A stretch of DNA of 64,000 bases from CACIIZ01 sp045565285 (GCA_045565285.1 JBJLFR010000007.1:68461-132460), one strand, 5' to 3'. Positions 55,376 through 63,525 are shown, numbered from the stretch's first letter. Numbers and translations are program-made. Notes: generated by a model not told the origin, from the sequence alone.

Positions 55376-57295
55376 ATGGAAATAAACTCTTTCAAAAAAA
55401 GTATTTTAGATAAAAAGTATGGTCGAAGATCTATTTTGATTGGTGCTAGCCAATTAATACTTGTTGGATTTTTAATAAGGCAAATTCGTCAAATTCAATT
55501 AAATGAAGCTGAAAAATACAGACTTCTGGCAGAAGAAAATAGAATTAATGTAGAAATTTTACCACCTCTTCGAGGTGTTATTTTTGATAAGAAAGGAATT
55601 ATTTTAGCAAAGAATAAAGAAAATTATCGTATAAGAATTTTTAGAGATAAAAAAACTGATTTATCAAAAGTTATGGATGATTTTTCGCAGTTGATTAGAA
55701 TTAGGGATGAAAGAAAAATTGAAATCATTAATAAATTAGAGAATAAGCGATATAATTCTTCAATTATTATTGTTGAAAATTTAAGTTGGAACGAATTTAA
55801 GAAGGTTTTAGTTAACCTACCTTCATTACCTGGAATAATTCCCGAAGTTGATTTAAAAAGGTTTTATACTCATAAAGAGTTGTTAGCTCACCTTTTAGGA
55901 TATGTTGGTGCAATATCTTCTAAAGATCTGGAGGAATTTTCAAATGAAGATCCTATTTTGCAAATACAAGATTTTAAAATTGGTAAAGTAGGTATTGAAA
56001 AAGGACTAGATAAATATCTTAGAGGACAAGTAGGACTGGGAAAATATGAAGTAAATGCATCTGGGAAAATTATTAGGCAACTTGGTGAAGAACCAAGTTC
56101 GTCAGGAAAGGACATCCATTTAACTATAGATTCAAACTTACAAAGTTTTACTATGTTTAGAATAAAAGAATATAGCGCTTCTGCCGTGATTGTTGACTTA
56201 TCAAATGGTGGAATAATTTGTATGGCTTCAAATCCAAGTTATAACCCTAATCAATTTGTTGAAGGAATGTCACAAAAAGATTGGAATAATTTACTTAAAA
56301 GTAAAAACCAACCCTTAGCTAATAAAGCTATTTCTGGAAATTATCCACCAGGGTCAACTTTCAAAATGATTGTAGCTATAGCTGCATTAGAAGAAAATCT
56401 GATTACTCCAGAAGAATTATTTGAATGCAACGGTTTTTATGAATTGGGAGAAAGAAAATTTCACTGTTGGAAATATTCTGGTCATGGAAGTACTAATTTA
56501 TTAAAAGGAATAGAAGAATCTTGTGATGTTTATTTTTATCATTTAGCGGAGAGAATAGGCATTGATAGGATTAAAAAAATAGCAAGCATATTCGGGATAG
56601 GAACAGCACCAAACTTGCCGCTTTCAGGAATTTCTAAGGGTTTAATCCCTTCAAAAAAATGGAAAAAAATTAACAAAAATGAACAATGGGTTACAGGTGA
56701 TACTCTTAACTCTGGCATTGGACAAGGGTTTATTTTATCTACTCCAATTCAAATTGCAATTATGACAGCTAGAATCGCAACTGGCTTAGAAATTAAACCT
56801 TATGTAATAAAAGCTATTGATGGAAGACCTTCTAGATATGAAAAACCAAAACCATTGGATATTAAGAAAAGTACTCTAGATGTTATTCGACAAGCAATGT
56901 TTGGTGTAGTAAATAATAAAGAAGGTACAGCCTTTAAATCGAGGGTAATAAATGAGAATAAAATATTTGCAGGAAAAACGGGAACATCTCAAATTAGACA
57001 AATCTCAGAAGATGAAAGGAGTAAAGGTATAATTAAAAATGAAAACCTTCCTAGAAATCAAAGGGATCATGCATTATTTACAGGATTTGCACCTTTTATA
57101 AAACCTAAGTTTGCTGTCAGTGTGGTTGTAGAACATGGTGGAGGTGGAGCAAAAGTTGCCGCACCAATTGCTAGGGATATTCTTCTTTATGCTTCAAACG
57201 GTGCTATTCCTTCTTTACAAGAATATCCGGTTGAAGAAAGAGGTAATATGGAATTAATAATAAATAATATTAAAAGGGAAATGTTTTCAATATAA
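55376..57295 (+). CDS. mrdA: Penicillin-binding protein 2
   Basis: The 639-residue class B PBP has one N-terminal membrane helix, a dimerisation domain with LLAHLLGYVG and KIGKVGIEKGLDKYLRG, and a transpeptidase domain. The catalytic Ser is in YPPGSTFKMIV, the SxN-type motif is in EESCDVYFYH (SCD), and the KTG motif is in FAGKTGTSQI. It cross-links the lateral wall with RodA as its glycosyltransferase partner. The stop at 57293-57295 is followed closely by the rodA reading frame. Confidence 0.95.
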   Translation: MEINSFKKSILDKKYGRRSILIGASQLILVGFLIRQIRQIQLNEAEKYRLLAEENRINVEILPPLRGVIFDKKGIILAKNKENYRIRIFRDKKTDLSKVMDDFSQLIRIRDERKIEIINKLENKRYNSSIIIVENLSWNEFKKVLVNLPSLPGIIPEVDLKRFYTHKELLAHLLGYVGAISSKDLEEFSNEDPILQIQDFKIGKVGIEKGLDKYLRGQVGLGKYEVNASGKIIRQLGEEPSSSGKDIHLTIDSNLQSFTMFRIKEYSASAVIVDLSNGGIICMASNPSYNPNQFVEGMSQKDWNNLLKSKNQPLANKAISGNYPPGSTFKMIVAIAALEENLITPEELFECNGFYELGERKFHCWKYSGHGSTNLLKGIEESCDVYFYHLAERIGIDRIKKIASIFGIGTAPNLPLSGISKGLIPSKKWKKINKNEQWVTGDTLNSGIGQGFILSTPIQIAIMTARIATGLEIKPYVIKAIDGRPSRYEKPKPLDIKKSTLDVIRQAMFGVVNNKEGTAFKSRVINENKIFAGKTGTSQIRQISEDERSKGIIKNENLPRNQRDHALFTGFAPFIKPKFAVSVVVEHGGGGAKVAAPIARDILLYASNGAIPSLQEYPVEERGNMELIINNIKREMFSI

Positions 57296-57310
57296 TAAAG
57301 GATTATTATC

Positions 57311-58462
57311 ATAGTAGTAAGTTATACTCAAAATTATAAAGAATTACCTAAGGGTTTAGCAAAAGTTTTTTACTTACACTGGCCAATTATCTTTCTCACT
57401 CTTGTAATAGGATGTTTTGGTTTTCTTATGTTATACTCTGTTGCTGATGGTGATTACAATAAATGGAGTAAACCTCAATTCGAAAAATTTTTAATTGGTT
57501 TTTTAATAATGTTTATCATGGGATTTATAAGTATAGATTTTTGGCGTGTTTGTTCTCCTTTTGTATATCTTTTTGGGATCATATTACTTCTTTTGGTACT
57601 TTTTTTTGGAGATTATGGTGGAGGGGCAAAAAGGTGGTTAGAATTAGGATCATTCAGATTTCAACCCTCAGAAATAATGAAGGTTGGTTTGATAATGTTT
57701 CTTTCAATTTATTATGATTGGCTAAAACCCACAAATACATCTAAATTTTTTTGGGTAATTATTCCCTTGATAATAATTGCTTTACCTACAGCACTAATTA
57801 TTCCACAACCAGATTTAGGTACAGGCACAATAATTGCCATGACTGGAATAACCATGATGTTTGCAGCAGGAGTTCACTACTTTTATTTCTTAATAGTAGT
57901 TTTTTTAATCCCAGCAATTTTGGTTCTAATATTTTATAGTAGAGAGACTTCGTGGCAATTAGTTACCGATTATCAGTTCAATCGGATTGATACCTTTTTA
58001 AATCCAGGGAAAGACCCTCTTGGAGTTGGTTATCAAATTACTCAGTCAAAAATAGCATTGGGATCTGGTGGTTTAGAAGGTAAAGGATTTATGCAAGGTA
58101 GTCAAAGTCAGTTAGATTTTTTGCCTTACAAACATACTGATTTTATTTTTACTACTATAGCAGAAGAATTTGGGTTTTTTGGAGGTGTGGGGTTACTTTT
58201 GATTTATTCAACAATTTTAATCTTTTGTTTATTTTCAGCATTTAATAATAATAATAGATTTGGTAGTTTAATGACTATTGGTCTTTCGACAATTTTTTTC
58301 TCATATTTTTTTGTAAATATAGCTGCTGTTACTGGTATGGCTCCAGTTACTGGAGTTCCACTTCCTTTAATTTCATATGGTGGTTCAGCAATGCTGGTAG
58401 TATTAGGAACTTTTGGTTTGATTCAAAGTGCTCATGTTCATCGATTATTAAAAAAGGATTAA
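57311..58462 (+). CDS. rodA: RodA peptidoglycan glycosyltransferase, apparently with a non-standard start codon
   Basis: The SEDS protein has about ten helices and motifs such as GGAKRWLELGSFRFQPSEIMKV split across loop 2, PQPDLGT, FLPYKHTDFIFTTIAEEFGF and PLPLISYGGSAML. The first standard start, ATG 57428, falls inside the first transmembrane helix and would give only 344 residues. In frame upstream lies a clear RodA N-terminus (KVFYLHWPIIFLTLVIGCFG), open back to 57299, but without ATG, GTG or TTG. The only candidates are ATT 57302, ATT 57305, ATC 57308 and ATA 57311, with AAAGG at 57297-57301. I place the start at ATA 57311 for spacing, giving 383 residues, the usual size. Confidence 0.8.
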   Translation: MVVSYTQNYKELPKGLAKVFYLHWPIIFLTLVIGCFGFLMLYSVADGDYNKWSKPQFEKFLIGFLIMFIMGFISIDFWRVCSPFVYLFGIILLLLVLFFGDYGGGAKRWLELGSFRFQPSEIMKVGLIMFLSIYYDWLKPTNTSKFFWVIIPLIIIALPTALIIPQPDLGTGTIIAMTGITMMFAAGVHYFYFLIVVFLIPAILVLIFYSRETSWQLVTDYQFNRIDTFLNPGKDPLGVGYQITQSKIALGSGGLEGKGFMQGSQSQLDFLPYKHTDFIFTTIAEEFGFFGGVGLLLIYSTILIFCLFSAFNNNNRFGSLMTIGLSTIFFSYFFVNIAAVTGMAPVTGVPLPLISYGGSAMLVVLGTFGLIQSAHVHRLLKKD

Positions 58463-58463
58463 A

Positions 58464-59414
58464 ATGAAAATTCTTTTTATGTCGGATTTATTACCACTTT
58501 ATCAAGAAACTCTTACACAAGAATTGGTAAAAAAAGGTATTAAAAATTTTGAATTATCTACTAGCTACTATAATTCTAATGAGGATGTTAAATTTATAAT
58601 TTACTCACCAGTAACTAAAAATGGAGAAAAATTAAAAAGAGATTTTTCTAAGTACAAAAATTTAAAAGCAGTATTGAGTTTATATGCTGGGATTGAAGAT
58701 TTTATTGGAAATGAAACCTTAAAACATCCTTTGATTAAAATGATAGATAAAGACGGACTAACTAGTAGTATGATTGAGTGGTGTTTAGCTCACACTTTAA
58801 GATTACATTTGGGACTTGATAGACATATTCTTGGTCAAGATGGTATTTGGCGGCATAAAATCAAACCTCCAATAGCTAAAGATAGATCAGTTGGTATTTT
58901 AGGTTTGGGTGAGCTTGGAAAACCTGTTGCATTATTTCTTAATAAAATTGGATTCAAGATTTTTGGTTGGAGTAGAACTATAAAAAAAATCAAAAATATA
59001 GAATGTTTATATGGATCCAGCGGTTTAAAAGAGGTTCTTAAAAAATCTGAAATTTTAATTATATTATTGCCACTTACCAAATATACAAGATTTTTAATGA
59101 ATGATTATAATTTTTCATTTTTACCAAGAAACTCCCAAATTATAAATGCAGGTAGGGGAGAAATAATTGAAGATGCTGCACTTATAAAAAAATTGAGATC
59201 TGGGCATATTTCAAGTGCAACATTGGATGTTTTTCAACAAGAGCCATTGCCGAAACAACATCCTTACTGGATTCTACCAAATGTTACTGTTACACCACAC
59301 ATAGCTGCGGATACTCCTATTAAAAGTTCATCTAGAGTTTTAGCTAATAACATTAAAGATTTAATAGAAGGTAAATTGCCTAATGGAGTAGTTGACTTAA
59401 ATAAGGGTTACTAA
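58464..59414 (+). CDS. D-2-hydroxyacid dehydrogenase, glyoxylate/hydroxypyruvate reductase A-like
   Basis: The 316-residue NAD(P)-dependent enzyme has VGILGLGELGKPVALFL (nucleotide loop, about residues 138-154), WSRTIKKI after strand 2 suggesting NADPH, NAGRGEIIEDAAL with the active-site Arg, LDVFQQEPLP with the Glu, and TPHIAADT with the catalytic His. The overall order matches GhrA, which reduces glyoxylate or hydroxypyruvate. It starts one base after rodA and so belongs to the same run, although it is not a cell-wall gene. Confidence 0.85.
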   Translation: MKILFMSDLLPLYQETLTQELVKKGIKNFELSTSYYNSNEDVKFIIYSPVTKNGEKLKRDFSKYKNLKAVLSLYAGIEDFIGNETLKHPLIKMIDKDGLTSSMIEWCLAHTLRLHLGLDRHILGQDGIWRHKIKPPIAKDRSVGILGLGELGKPVALFLNKIGFKIFGWSRTIKKIKNIECLYGSSGLKEVLKKSEILIILLPLTKYTRFLMNDYNFSFLPRNSQIINAGRGEIIEDAALIKKLRSGHISSATLDVFQQEPLPKQHPYWILPNVTVTPHIAADTPIKSSSRVLANNIKDLIEGKLPNGVVDLNKGY

Positions 59415-59536
59415 ATTCAAAAATTTTTTATATTATACTTAAAATGTTCTATTAATTTTTAAATAAAAGTTAGAAATTAACTTGTGTTTATAAAAATAAA
59501 GTTTTATTAAAAATAAAATAATTCTAAGGTAATTAC

Positions 59537-60796
59537 ATGAAAAAAGCTTTCAATTTTCTCACAGAATATTCACTATTATTAATTATTGGTGCATTAATTG
59601 CTCTATTTTGGGCTAATATAAATTATGATAGCTATCATCATTTTGTTGAGTTTCCAATATGGGATGGTGGTTTTATAGGGCATGGTCATTACGATAACGA
59701 AGGCCACTTTCATCGTACACTTACGCTACATTATTTAGTTAATGATCTACTTATGGCCTTCTTTTTTGCCGTAGCAGGTAAAGAGGTGTGGGAAGCTGTT
59801 GCTCTTAAATCTGGGCCACTAAGGGGAAAAAAGGCACTTACTCCATTAGTAGCTACTTCTGGTGGAATGTTTGGCCCAATTGCTGTTTATTTAGGTTTAG
59901 CTTATTTTATGGGCTCAGACACCTATACTGCTGTAGCAAATGGCTGGGCTATACCAACTGCTACGGACATTGCTTTTTCCTATCTTATTGGTAGAATTAT
60001 TTTTGGTGCAGGGCATCCTGCTGTGCGGTTTCTTTTGCTTTTAGCGATTGCTGACGATGCTGCTGGATTAATAATTTTAGCAATATTCTATCCATCTGGT
60101 GAACTACAACCAATTTTTATTGTTTATGCAGGAATTGCTGCGTTCTTAGTATATATTCTGGCAAATTGGTTACCTAGAAGACTTGATGGCGATGATCCAA
60201 AAAACCCTATTTCAACAAAAATTAGAAATAGATTTTCATTTTGGCCTTACGCACTTGGGGGAGTTATTACATGGCTTTGTTTCCAAGAGTCTGGAATTCA
60301 CCCTGCATTGGGCTTGTTATTTATGGTTCCTGTAATACCTCATGCAGAATCTGACTTTGGTATTTTTGCAAAAGAAGAAGAGCATGAGCACGACTTACTT
60401 AATGATATTGAACATAGTTTAAAAATACCTGTTGAATTCATTTTGTTTTTCTTTGGCTTAATGAATGCAGGTGTAGCTTTTTCTGCAATTGGTGATGCCA
60501 CTTGGCTAGTTTTAGCGGGGCTTTTTATTGGTAAACCATTTGGAATTTTTATTTTTGGATGGATAGCAGCTAAACCCCTGAATTTTGGAATGCCAGAGGG
60601 CATGACTTATGCTGATATATTTGTTTTAGGAATGGTAGCTGGTATTGGTTTTACAGTTTCATTATTTGTAGCTTCAGTTGCATTTGATCCAGGAGCTGTT
60701 CAAGATGCTGCTAAAATGGGAGCTTTGTTAAGTTTTGCAGCAGCTATCATCTCAATAATACTTGGAGTTTTATTTAAAATTAAAAAAATTCATTAG
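59537..60796 (+). CDS. nhaA: Na+/H+ antiporter NhaA
   Basis: The 419-residue protein has about twelve helices and NhaA hallmarks: YLVNDLLMAFFFAVAGKEV, GWAIPTATDIAFSYLI, and LLLLAIADDAAGLIILAIFY holding the paired aspartates that bind sodium. A C-terminal conserved helix has GIGFTVSLFVASVAF. A His/Asp-rich loop (HGHYDNEGHFH) after the first helix is unusual and could affect pH sensing; that is inference. It exports sodium in exchange for protons, consistent with a saline habitat. Confidence 0.93.
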   Translation: MKKAFNFLTEYSLLLIIGALIALFWANINYDSYHHFVEFPIWDGGFIGHGHYDNEGHFHRTLTLHYLVNDLLMAFFFAVAGKEVWEAVALKSGPLRGKKALTPLVATSGGMFGPIAVYLGLAYFMGSDTYTAVANGWAIPTATDIAFSYLIGRIIFGAGHPAVRFLLLLAIADDAAGLIILAIFYPSGELQPIFIVYAGIAAFLVYILANWLPRRLDGDDPKNPISTKIRNRFSFWPYALGGVITWLCFQESGIHPALGLLFMVPVIPHAESDFGIFAKEEEHEHDLLNDIEHSLKIPVEFILFFFGLMNAGVAFSAIGDATWLVLAGLFIGKPFGIFIFGWIAAKPLNFGMPEGMTYADIFVLGMVAGIGFTVSLFVASVAFDPGAVQDAAKMGALLSFAAAIISIILGVLFKIKKIH

Positions 60797-61140
60797 TTGG
60801 ATTATATTTTATAGTGGAGCCAGCTTAACAGGGGTACTTGTTTAACTGGCTCAAGAGGGTTTACAGTTCCAGATTTACTCTTATCTGGACGGGCTTATTA
60901 AGGAGCCAACCTAACAAGATATTGCAATAACCAAGCCAAAATTTGGATTTTTAAATGTTTTTTTAAATTATTTAAGTTAATTGGTCTATTATTTGCTAAT
61001 TAGTTGTTGATAAAGAGTTGGAAGATTTAAGTTAAATATGCTTTACTTCTCCTATCGTTCGAGCCAGTGAAAATCACTGGCTCACCAAATAATAGTGATC
61101 TTACTTTTTGTATTTGCATATAATAAATTTTGAGGAGCTA
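60797..61140 (+). other. Structured non-coding spacer after nhaA
   Basis: This 344-bp gap holds three hairpins. GAGCCAG (60817-60823) pairs with CTGGCTC (60846-60852), with TTAA pairing inside. TCCAGAT (60868-60874) pairs with ATCTGGA (60883-60889). GAGCCAGTG (61061-61069) pairs perfectly with CACTGGCTC (61075-61083) around a 5-base loop. A partial direct repeat of the first arm (GAGCCAACCTAACAAG) lies at 60903-60918. There is no open reading frame of note. The first two stems could end nhaA transcription or belong to a small RNA. Confidence 0.6.
61061..61083. repeat. Perfect 9-bp hairpin sharing GAGCCAG with the nhaA-proximal stem
   Basis: GAGCCAGTG, loop AAAAT, then CACTGGCTC. The outer seven base pairs are the same as those of the hairpin at 60817-60852. 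No U-run follows, so it is not a standard intrinsic terminator. It lies 58 bp before the DUF2256 gene. Confidence 0.65.
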
Positions 61141-61269
61141 ATGAAGAAGTCTGAACTTCCGTCTAAGACTTGCATAGTATGTAAAAGACCATTCAACTGG
61201 AGAAAAAAATGGTCTAAAGTATGGCATGAGGTAAAATACTGTTCTAATGCTTGTAGAAAAAAATCTTAA
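61141..61269 (+). CDS. DUF2256 mini-protein (zinc-ribbon-like)
   Basis: The 42-residue product has a GAGGAG ribosome binding site three to eight bases before ATG 61141. It reads with SKTCIVCKRPFNWRKKW and VKYCSNACRKK, giving a CxxC and CxxxC pair around a basic, tryptophan-rich core, which is the pattern of DUF2256 proteins. These have no established role but often neighbour photolyase/cryptochrome genes; none is present here. Zinc binding is inferred from the cysteines. Confidence 0.85.
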   Translation: MKKSELPSKTCIVCKRPFNWRKKWSKVWHEVKYCSNACRKKS

Positions 61270-61384
61270 TTCTAAAAGCAACTTAGGTGCGCCAAAAAGT
61301 CACCATTTTTTTCGTTGTATTAATATTGAACACATGTAATTAATATTGAGTATTATTATATATTAATACTTCCTCCCTATACTT

Positions 61385-61410
61385 GGGCTACTACAAGTAG
61401 CCCTTTTTTT
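61385..61410 (+). terminator. Intrinsic terminator
   Basis: GGGCTACT, loop ACA, AGTAGCCC, then seven T residues: a perfect 8-bp GC-containing stem with a U-run. It ends the DUF2256 transcript, or that of a small RNA from the 115-bp stretch before it, and insulates the membrane methyltransferase gene at 61447. Confidence 0.9.
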
Positions 61411-61446
61411 ATAAACAATTGTTAGTTTTCATCTTTAATTTATTTT

Positions 61447-62217
61447 ATGAAAATTTTAAACTCCTCAAATTTAAAAATAAAAATTATTTCACTAACATAT
61501 GGTTTTATTTGTCATACTTCTTTTGCTTTTGCTGGCGTATGTATGTTTTGGGTTTTATTTAACGGTTTTACCGTATCTTTGGGTACTCTAGGATATCCAT
61601 TAAATGTAATTTGTAATTTTTTTTTATTAATTCAATTCCCTATTTTACACTCTTTTTTACTTTCAAATTTTGGAAGAAAAATTCTTAGATATTTTGCAAC
61701 AAGAAACTTTGGTAATATTTTAGAAACAACTATTTATGTAACTATAGCATCTATTCAGTTATTATTATTATTCATTTTTTGGACTCCTAGTCATATAATA
61801 ATATATGATCTTGAGTATCCTTTAAATATTTTAAATGTTTTGTTATTTACTTTTAGCTGGGTTCTTTTGAGTTTATCTTCTTTTCAGGCTGGAATAAAAG
61901 TACAAACAGGTTCACTAGGTTGGACGTCTATGTTTTTTTTAAAAAAACCAATATACCCTCCTATGCCAACAAAGGGTTTATTCAAATTAATAAGACAACC
62001 TATTTATCTTTCTTTTTGCTTTGTATTATGGTCTCCTCCTACTATGACTTTAGATCTATTTCTGGTAGCTTTTTTTTATAGTTTTTATTGCTATTTCGCA
62101 CCTAGATTTAAAGAAAAAAGATTCATTAAATTTTATGGAAAATCATTTATAGAATATAAAAAAAAGACACCATATTTTTTCCCAACACATATATTTAATT
62201 TTATAAAAAAAAATTAA
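61447..62217 (+). CDS. ICMT-like integral membrane methyltransferase (MddA/NnrU-like)
   Basis: The 256-residue product has about six hydrophobic helices and a C-terminal ICMT/PEMT-type catalytic end: GLFKLIRQPIYLSFCFVLW, SPPTMTLDLF, then FKEKRFIKFYGKSFIEYKKKTPYFFP, with the ER-like charged pair and Y-x-x-Y tail of this group. The combination of R-x-P-x-Y-L and W-x-P-T-M-T resembles methanethiol S-methyltransferase (MddA), which makes dimethyl sulfide, but a phospholipid or isoprenylcysteine methyltransferase relative is also possible. The usual R-H-P reads R-Q-P. Confidence 0.65.
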   Translation: MKILNSSNLKIKIISLTYGFICHTSFAFAGVCMFWVLFNGFTVSLGTLGYPLNVICNFFLLIQFPILHSFLLSNFGRKILRYFATRNFGNILETTIYVTIASIQLLLLFIFWTPSHIIIYDLEYPLNILNVLLFTFSWVLLSLSSFQAGIKVQTGSLGWTSMFFLKKPIYPPMPTKGLFKLIRQPIYLSFCFVLWSPPTMTLDLFLVAFFYSFYCYFAPRFKEKRFIKFYGKSFIEYKKKTPYFFPTHIFNFIKKN

Positions 62218-62270
62218 ATAAACTTAATAATTATTGTTTTTAACGCTGTTTTTGTTGTTTCAGTTTGTTA

Positions 62271-62326
62271 ATGTGTGAGCAGTAGTACTTGCTAACAATA
62301 GGCTATGGGTTTTATGAATCCTACCC
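62271..62326 (+). repeat. Dispersed repeat, copy 1 (solo)
   Basis: Begins ATGTGTGAGCAGTAGTAC and ends CCTACCC. It matches copy 2 at 63058 in the same direction over its first 40 bases with few changes, and copy 3 (complement of 63470-63525) at about 46 of 56 positions, including the shared CCTACCC end. It has no inverted partner and no TGTC iterons nearby. Confidence 0.8.
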
Positions 62327-62446
62327 TTTATTAAAGAGTATCAAACTTTCTATGTTTAATAAAAATAAACCCACCTTTTGAAGTAGTAGTCAGAGTTTTC
62401 AGTTAATCATATACTTAAAGTCAACTGAACAAAATGATCTAAATTT

Positions 62447-62956
62447 CTAAAAACCTTGTTCTTCAATGCATTTTACTAATTCATTTACTGATGAAGCAGA
62501 CCCTTTTAAAGAAAAACTACTTATTATCTTATCATTATCATCTAAATGGAAAAGCTCTTGACCTTTTCGAATTTCTTGAATCAATTCAATGACTGCTTTA
62601 TCAGATCCAGAGGTTAGATCCATTATTAACCATCCAGAATCTAGATAAGGTCTTTCTGTATACCAACTTGCAAGATCATCAACTGCAAATTGGAATATTT
62701 TTAAGCTTTCATTTACATCTGACTCATCATAAAAAATAGCTAATTCTTCAATTTCAGCATTAACGTAAATTTGAAATTCTTTATTACCTAAACCATTTTT
62801 TGCAATGCATGCTGTACTTCTATCATCATACCTTAAAAGTACAACTTCCCAATCTCCTTTTTTGAAAAGTACCTTTTCATCAAATACTTCAGCTGAAAAA
62901 GAAGGATAGGTAAAAAAGACATAAAATAATAATGTGCAAAACTTAAATAATTTCAT
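62447..62956 (-). CDS. Exported hypothetical protein
   Basis: The 169-residue product from ATG 62954-62956 has a clear signal peptide (about residues 1-22, KLFKFCTLLFYVFFTYPSFSA) and a mature domain of about 147 residues with DWEVVLLRYDDRSTACIAKN and a C-terminal FSLKGSASSVNELVKCIEE. Two cysteines may form a disulfide. The end resembles small periplasmic proteins with an alpha/beta fold and an IalB-like SLKG-S motif, but I cannot assign a family. It is bracketed by direct repeat copies 1 and 2. A start 21 codons upstream would destroy the signal peptide. Confidence 0.75.
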   Translation of the reverse strand: MKLFKFCTLLFYVFFTYPSFSAEVFDEKVLFKKGDWEVVLLRYDDRSTACIAKNGLGNKEFQIYVNAEIEELAIFYDESDVNESLKIFQFAVDDLASWYTERPYLDSGWLIMDLTSGSDKAVIELIQEIRKGQELFHLDDNDKIISSFSLKGSASSVNELVKCIEEQGF

Positions 62957-63057
62957 TTTAAAACCCCAGTTACTAAAGTAAAAAATCAAGTATGATTTAA
63001 ATATAAATAATGGAAACAAAAAAGCAAAAGTTTTTAAATATAAAATTTCAAACTAGA

Positions 63058-63110
63058 ATGTGTGAGCAGTCGTACTTGCTAATAACAGGCTATAGTTTTT
63101 TGGGGTGCCT
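63058..63110 (+). repeat. Dispersed repeat, copy 2: left inverted arm around tRNA-Gln
   Basis: Begins ATGTGTGAGCAGTCGTAC and ends TTTTTTGGGGTGCCT. It is the inverted counterpart of 63474-63525, with six mismatches and one single-base gap over 53 positions. Its outer edge is 199 bases from the tRNA-Gln. Confidence 0.88.
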
Positions 63111-63132
63111 CAAGGATATGTCTTAGGGGTGG

Positions 63133-63159
63133 GTGTCATAAGTGTCATAACTGTCATAT
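63133..63159 (+). repeat. Three tandem 9-bp iterons (TGTCATA)
   Basis: GTGTCATAA, GTGTCATAA and CTGTCATAT follow one another with no gap. They lie 22 bases inside the left inverted arm. The right arm has three 9-bp units with the same TGTC spacing on the opposite strand. Confidence 0.85.
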
Positions 63160-63181
63160 TGAGAATAAAAAGTATACTTTG

Positions 63182-63201
63182 GGCAACTTTTGGGCAACTA
63201 A
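63182..63201 (+). repeat. Short tandem repeat TGGGCAACT
   Basis: TGGGCAACT occurs twice with an 11-base period just inside the left iterons. It may be another protein-binding or recombination-related site; nothing identifies it further. Confidence 0.6.
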
Positions 63202-63256
63202 AAGCTAATTTTCAAGAAGAAGAAAAAATAATATCTTCTGAAGTACCTTATTTATA

Positions 63257-63331
63257 TGGCTGGGGTGGCTGGATTCGAACCAGCGGTACACGATACCAAA
63301 AACCGTTGCCTTACCACTTGGCTACACCCCA
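63257..63331 (-). tRNA. tRNA-Gln (anticodon UUG)
   Basis: On the minus strand the 75-base sequence folds as a cloverleaf: acceptor TGGGGTG/CACCCCA, D-arm GCC/GGC, anticodon stem ACGGT/ATCGT with loop TTTTGGT (anticodon TTG), T-stem GCTGG/CCAGC with TTCGAAT, discriminator G and an encoded CCA. It is in the middle of a 468-bp inverted-repeat structure. A long open frame on the other strand overlaps it and is not a gene. Confidence 0.98.
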
Positions 63332-63438
63332 TCCGTACCTTTTTTTATTAGCTTTCATTTTCCTGTGCAAGTGGAAAGTTTGTAAAAGGGGCACTTTGAG
63401 GGGGAGAATTTTGAGTTTTCGTTCTAAAAACCCTCTAC

Positions 63439-63465
63439 TGGACATACTGGACATGGTGGACATGT
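63439..63465 (-). repeat. Three tandem 9-bp iterons (TGGACAT / ATGTCCA)
   Basis: TGGACATAC, TGGACATGG and TGGACATGT are contiguous. Read on the minus strand they give TGTC every nine bases, the same period as the left iterons. They begin eight bases inside the right inverted arm. Confidence 0.85.
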
Positions 63466-63473
63466 ACTTGGGT

Positions 63474-63525
63474 AGGCACCCCAAAAACCATAGCCTATTA
63501 TTAGCGATTACTACTGTTCACACAT
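63474..63525 (-). repeat. Dispersed repeat, copy 3: right inverted arm around tRNA-Gln
   Basis: The complement begins ATGTGTGAACAGTAGTAA and ends TTTTTGGGGTGCCT. It pairs with copy 2 at about 87% identity, and with copy 1 slightly less. Its outer edge lies 194 bases from the tRNA, nearly the same as the left arm. Confidence 0.88.

Noticed and set aside
63133..63465. CRISPR-like array
   Set aside because: The repeats are 9 bp, contiguous and three per block, without spacers or cas genes.
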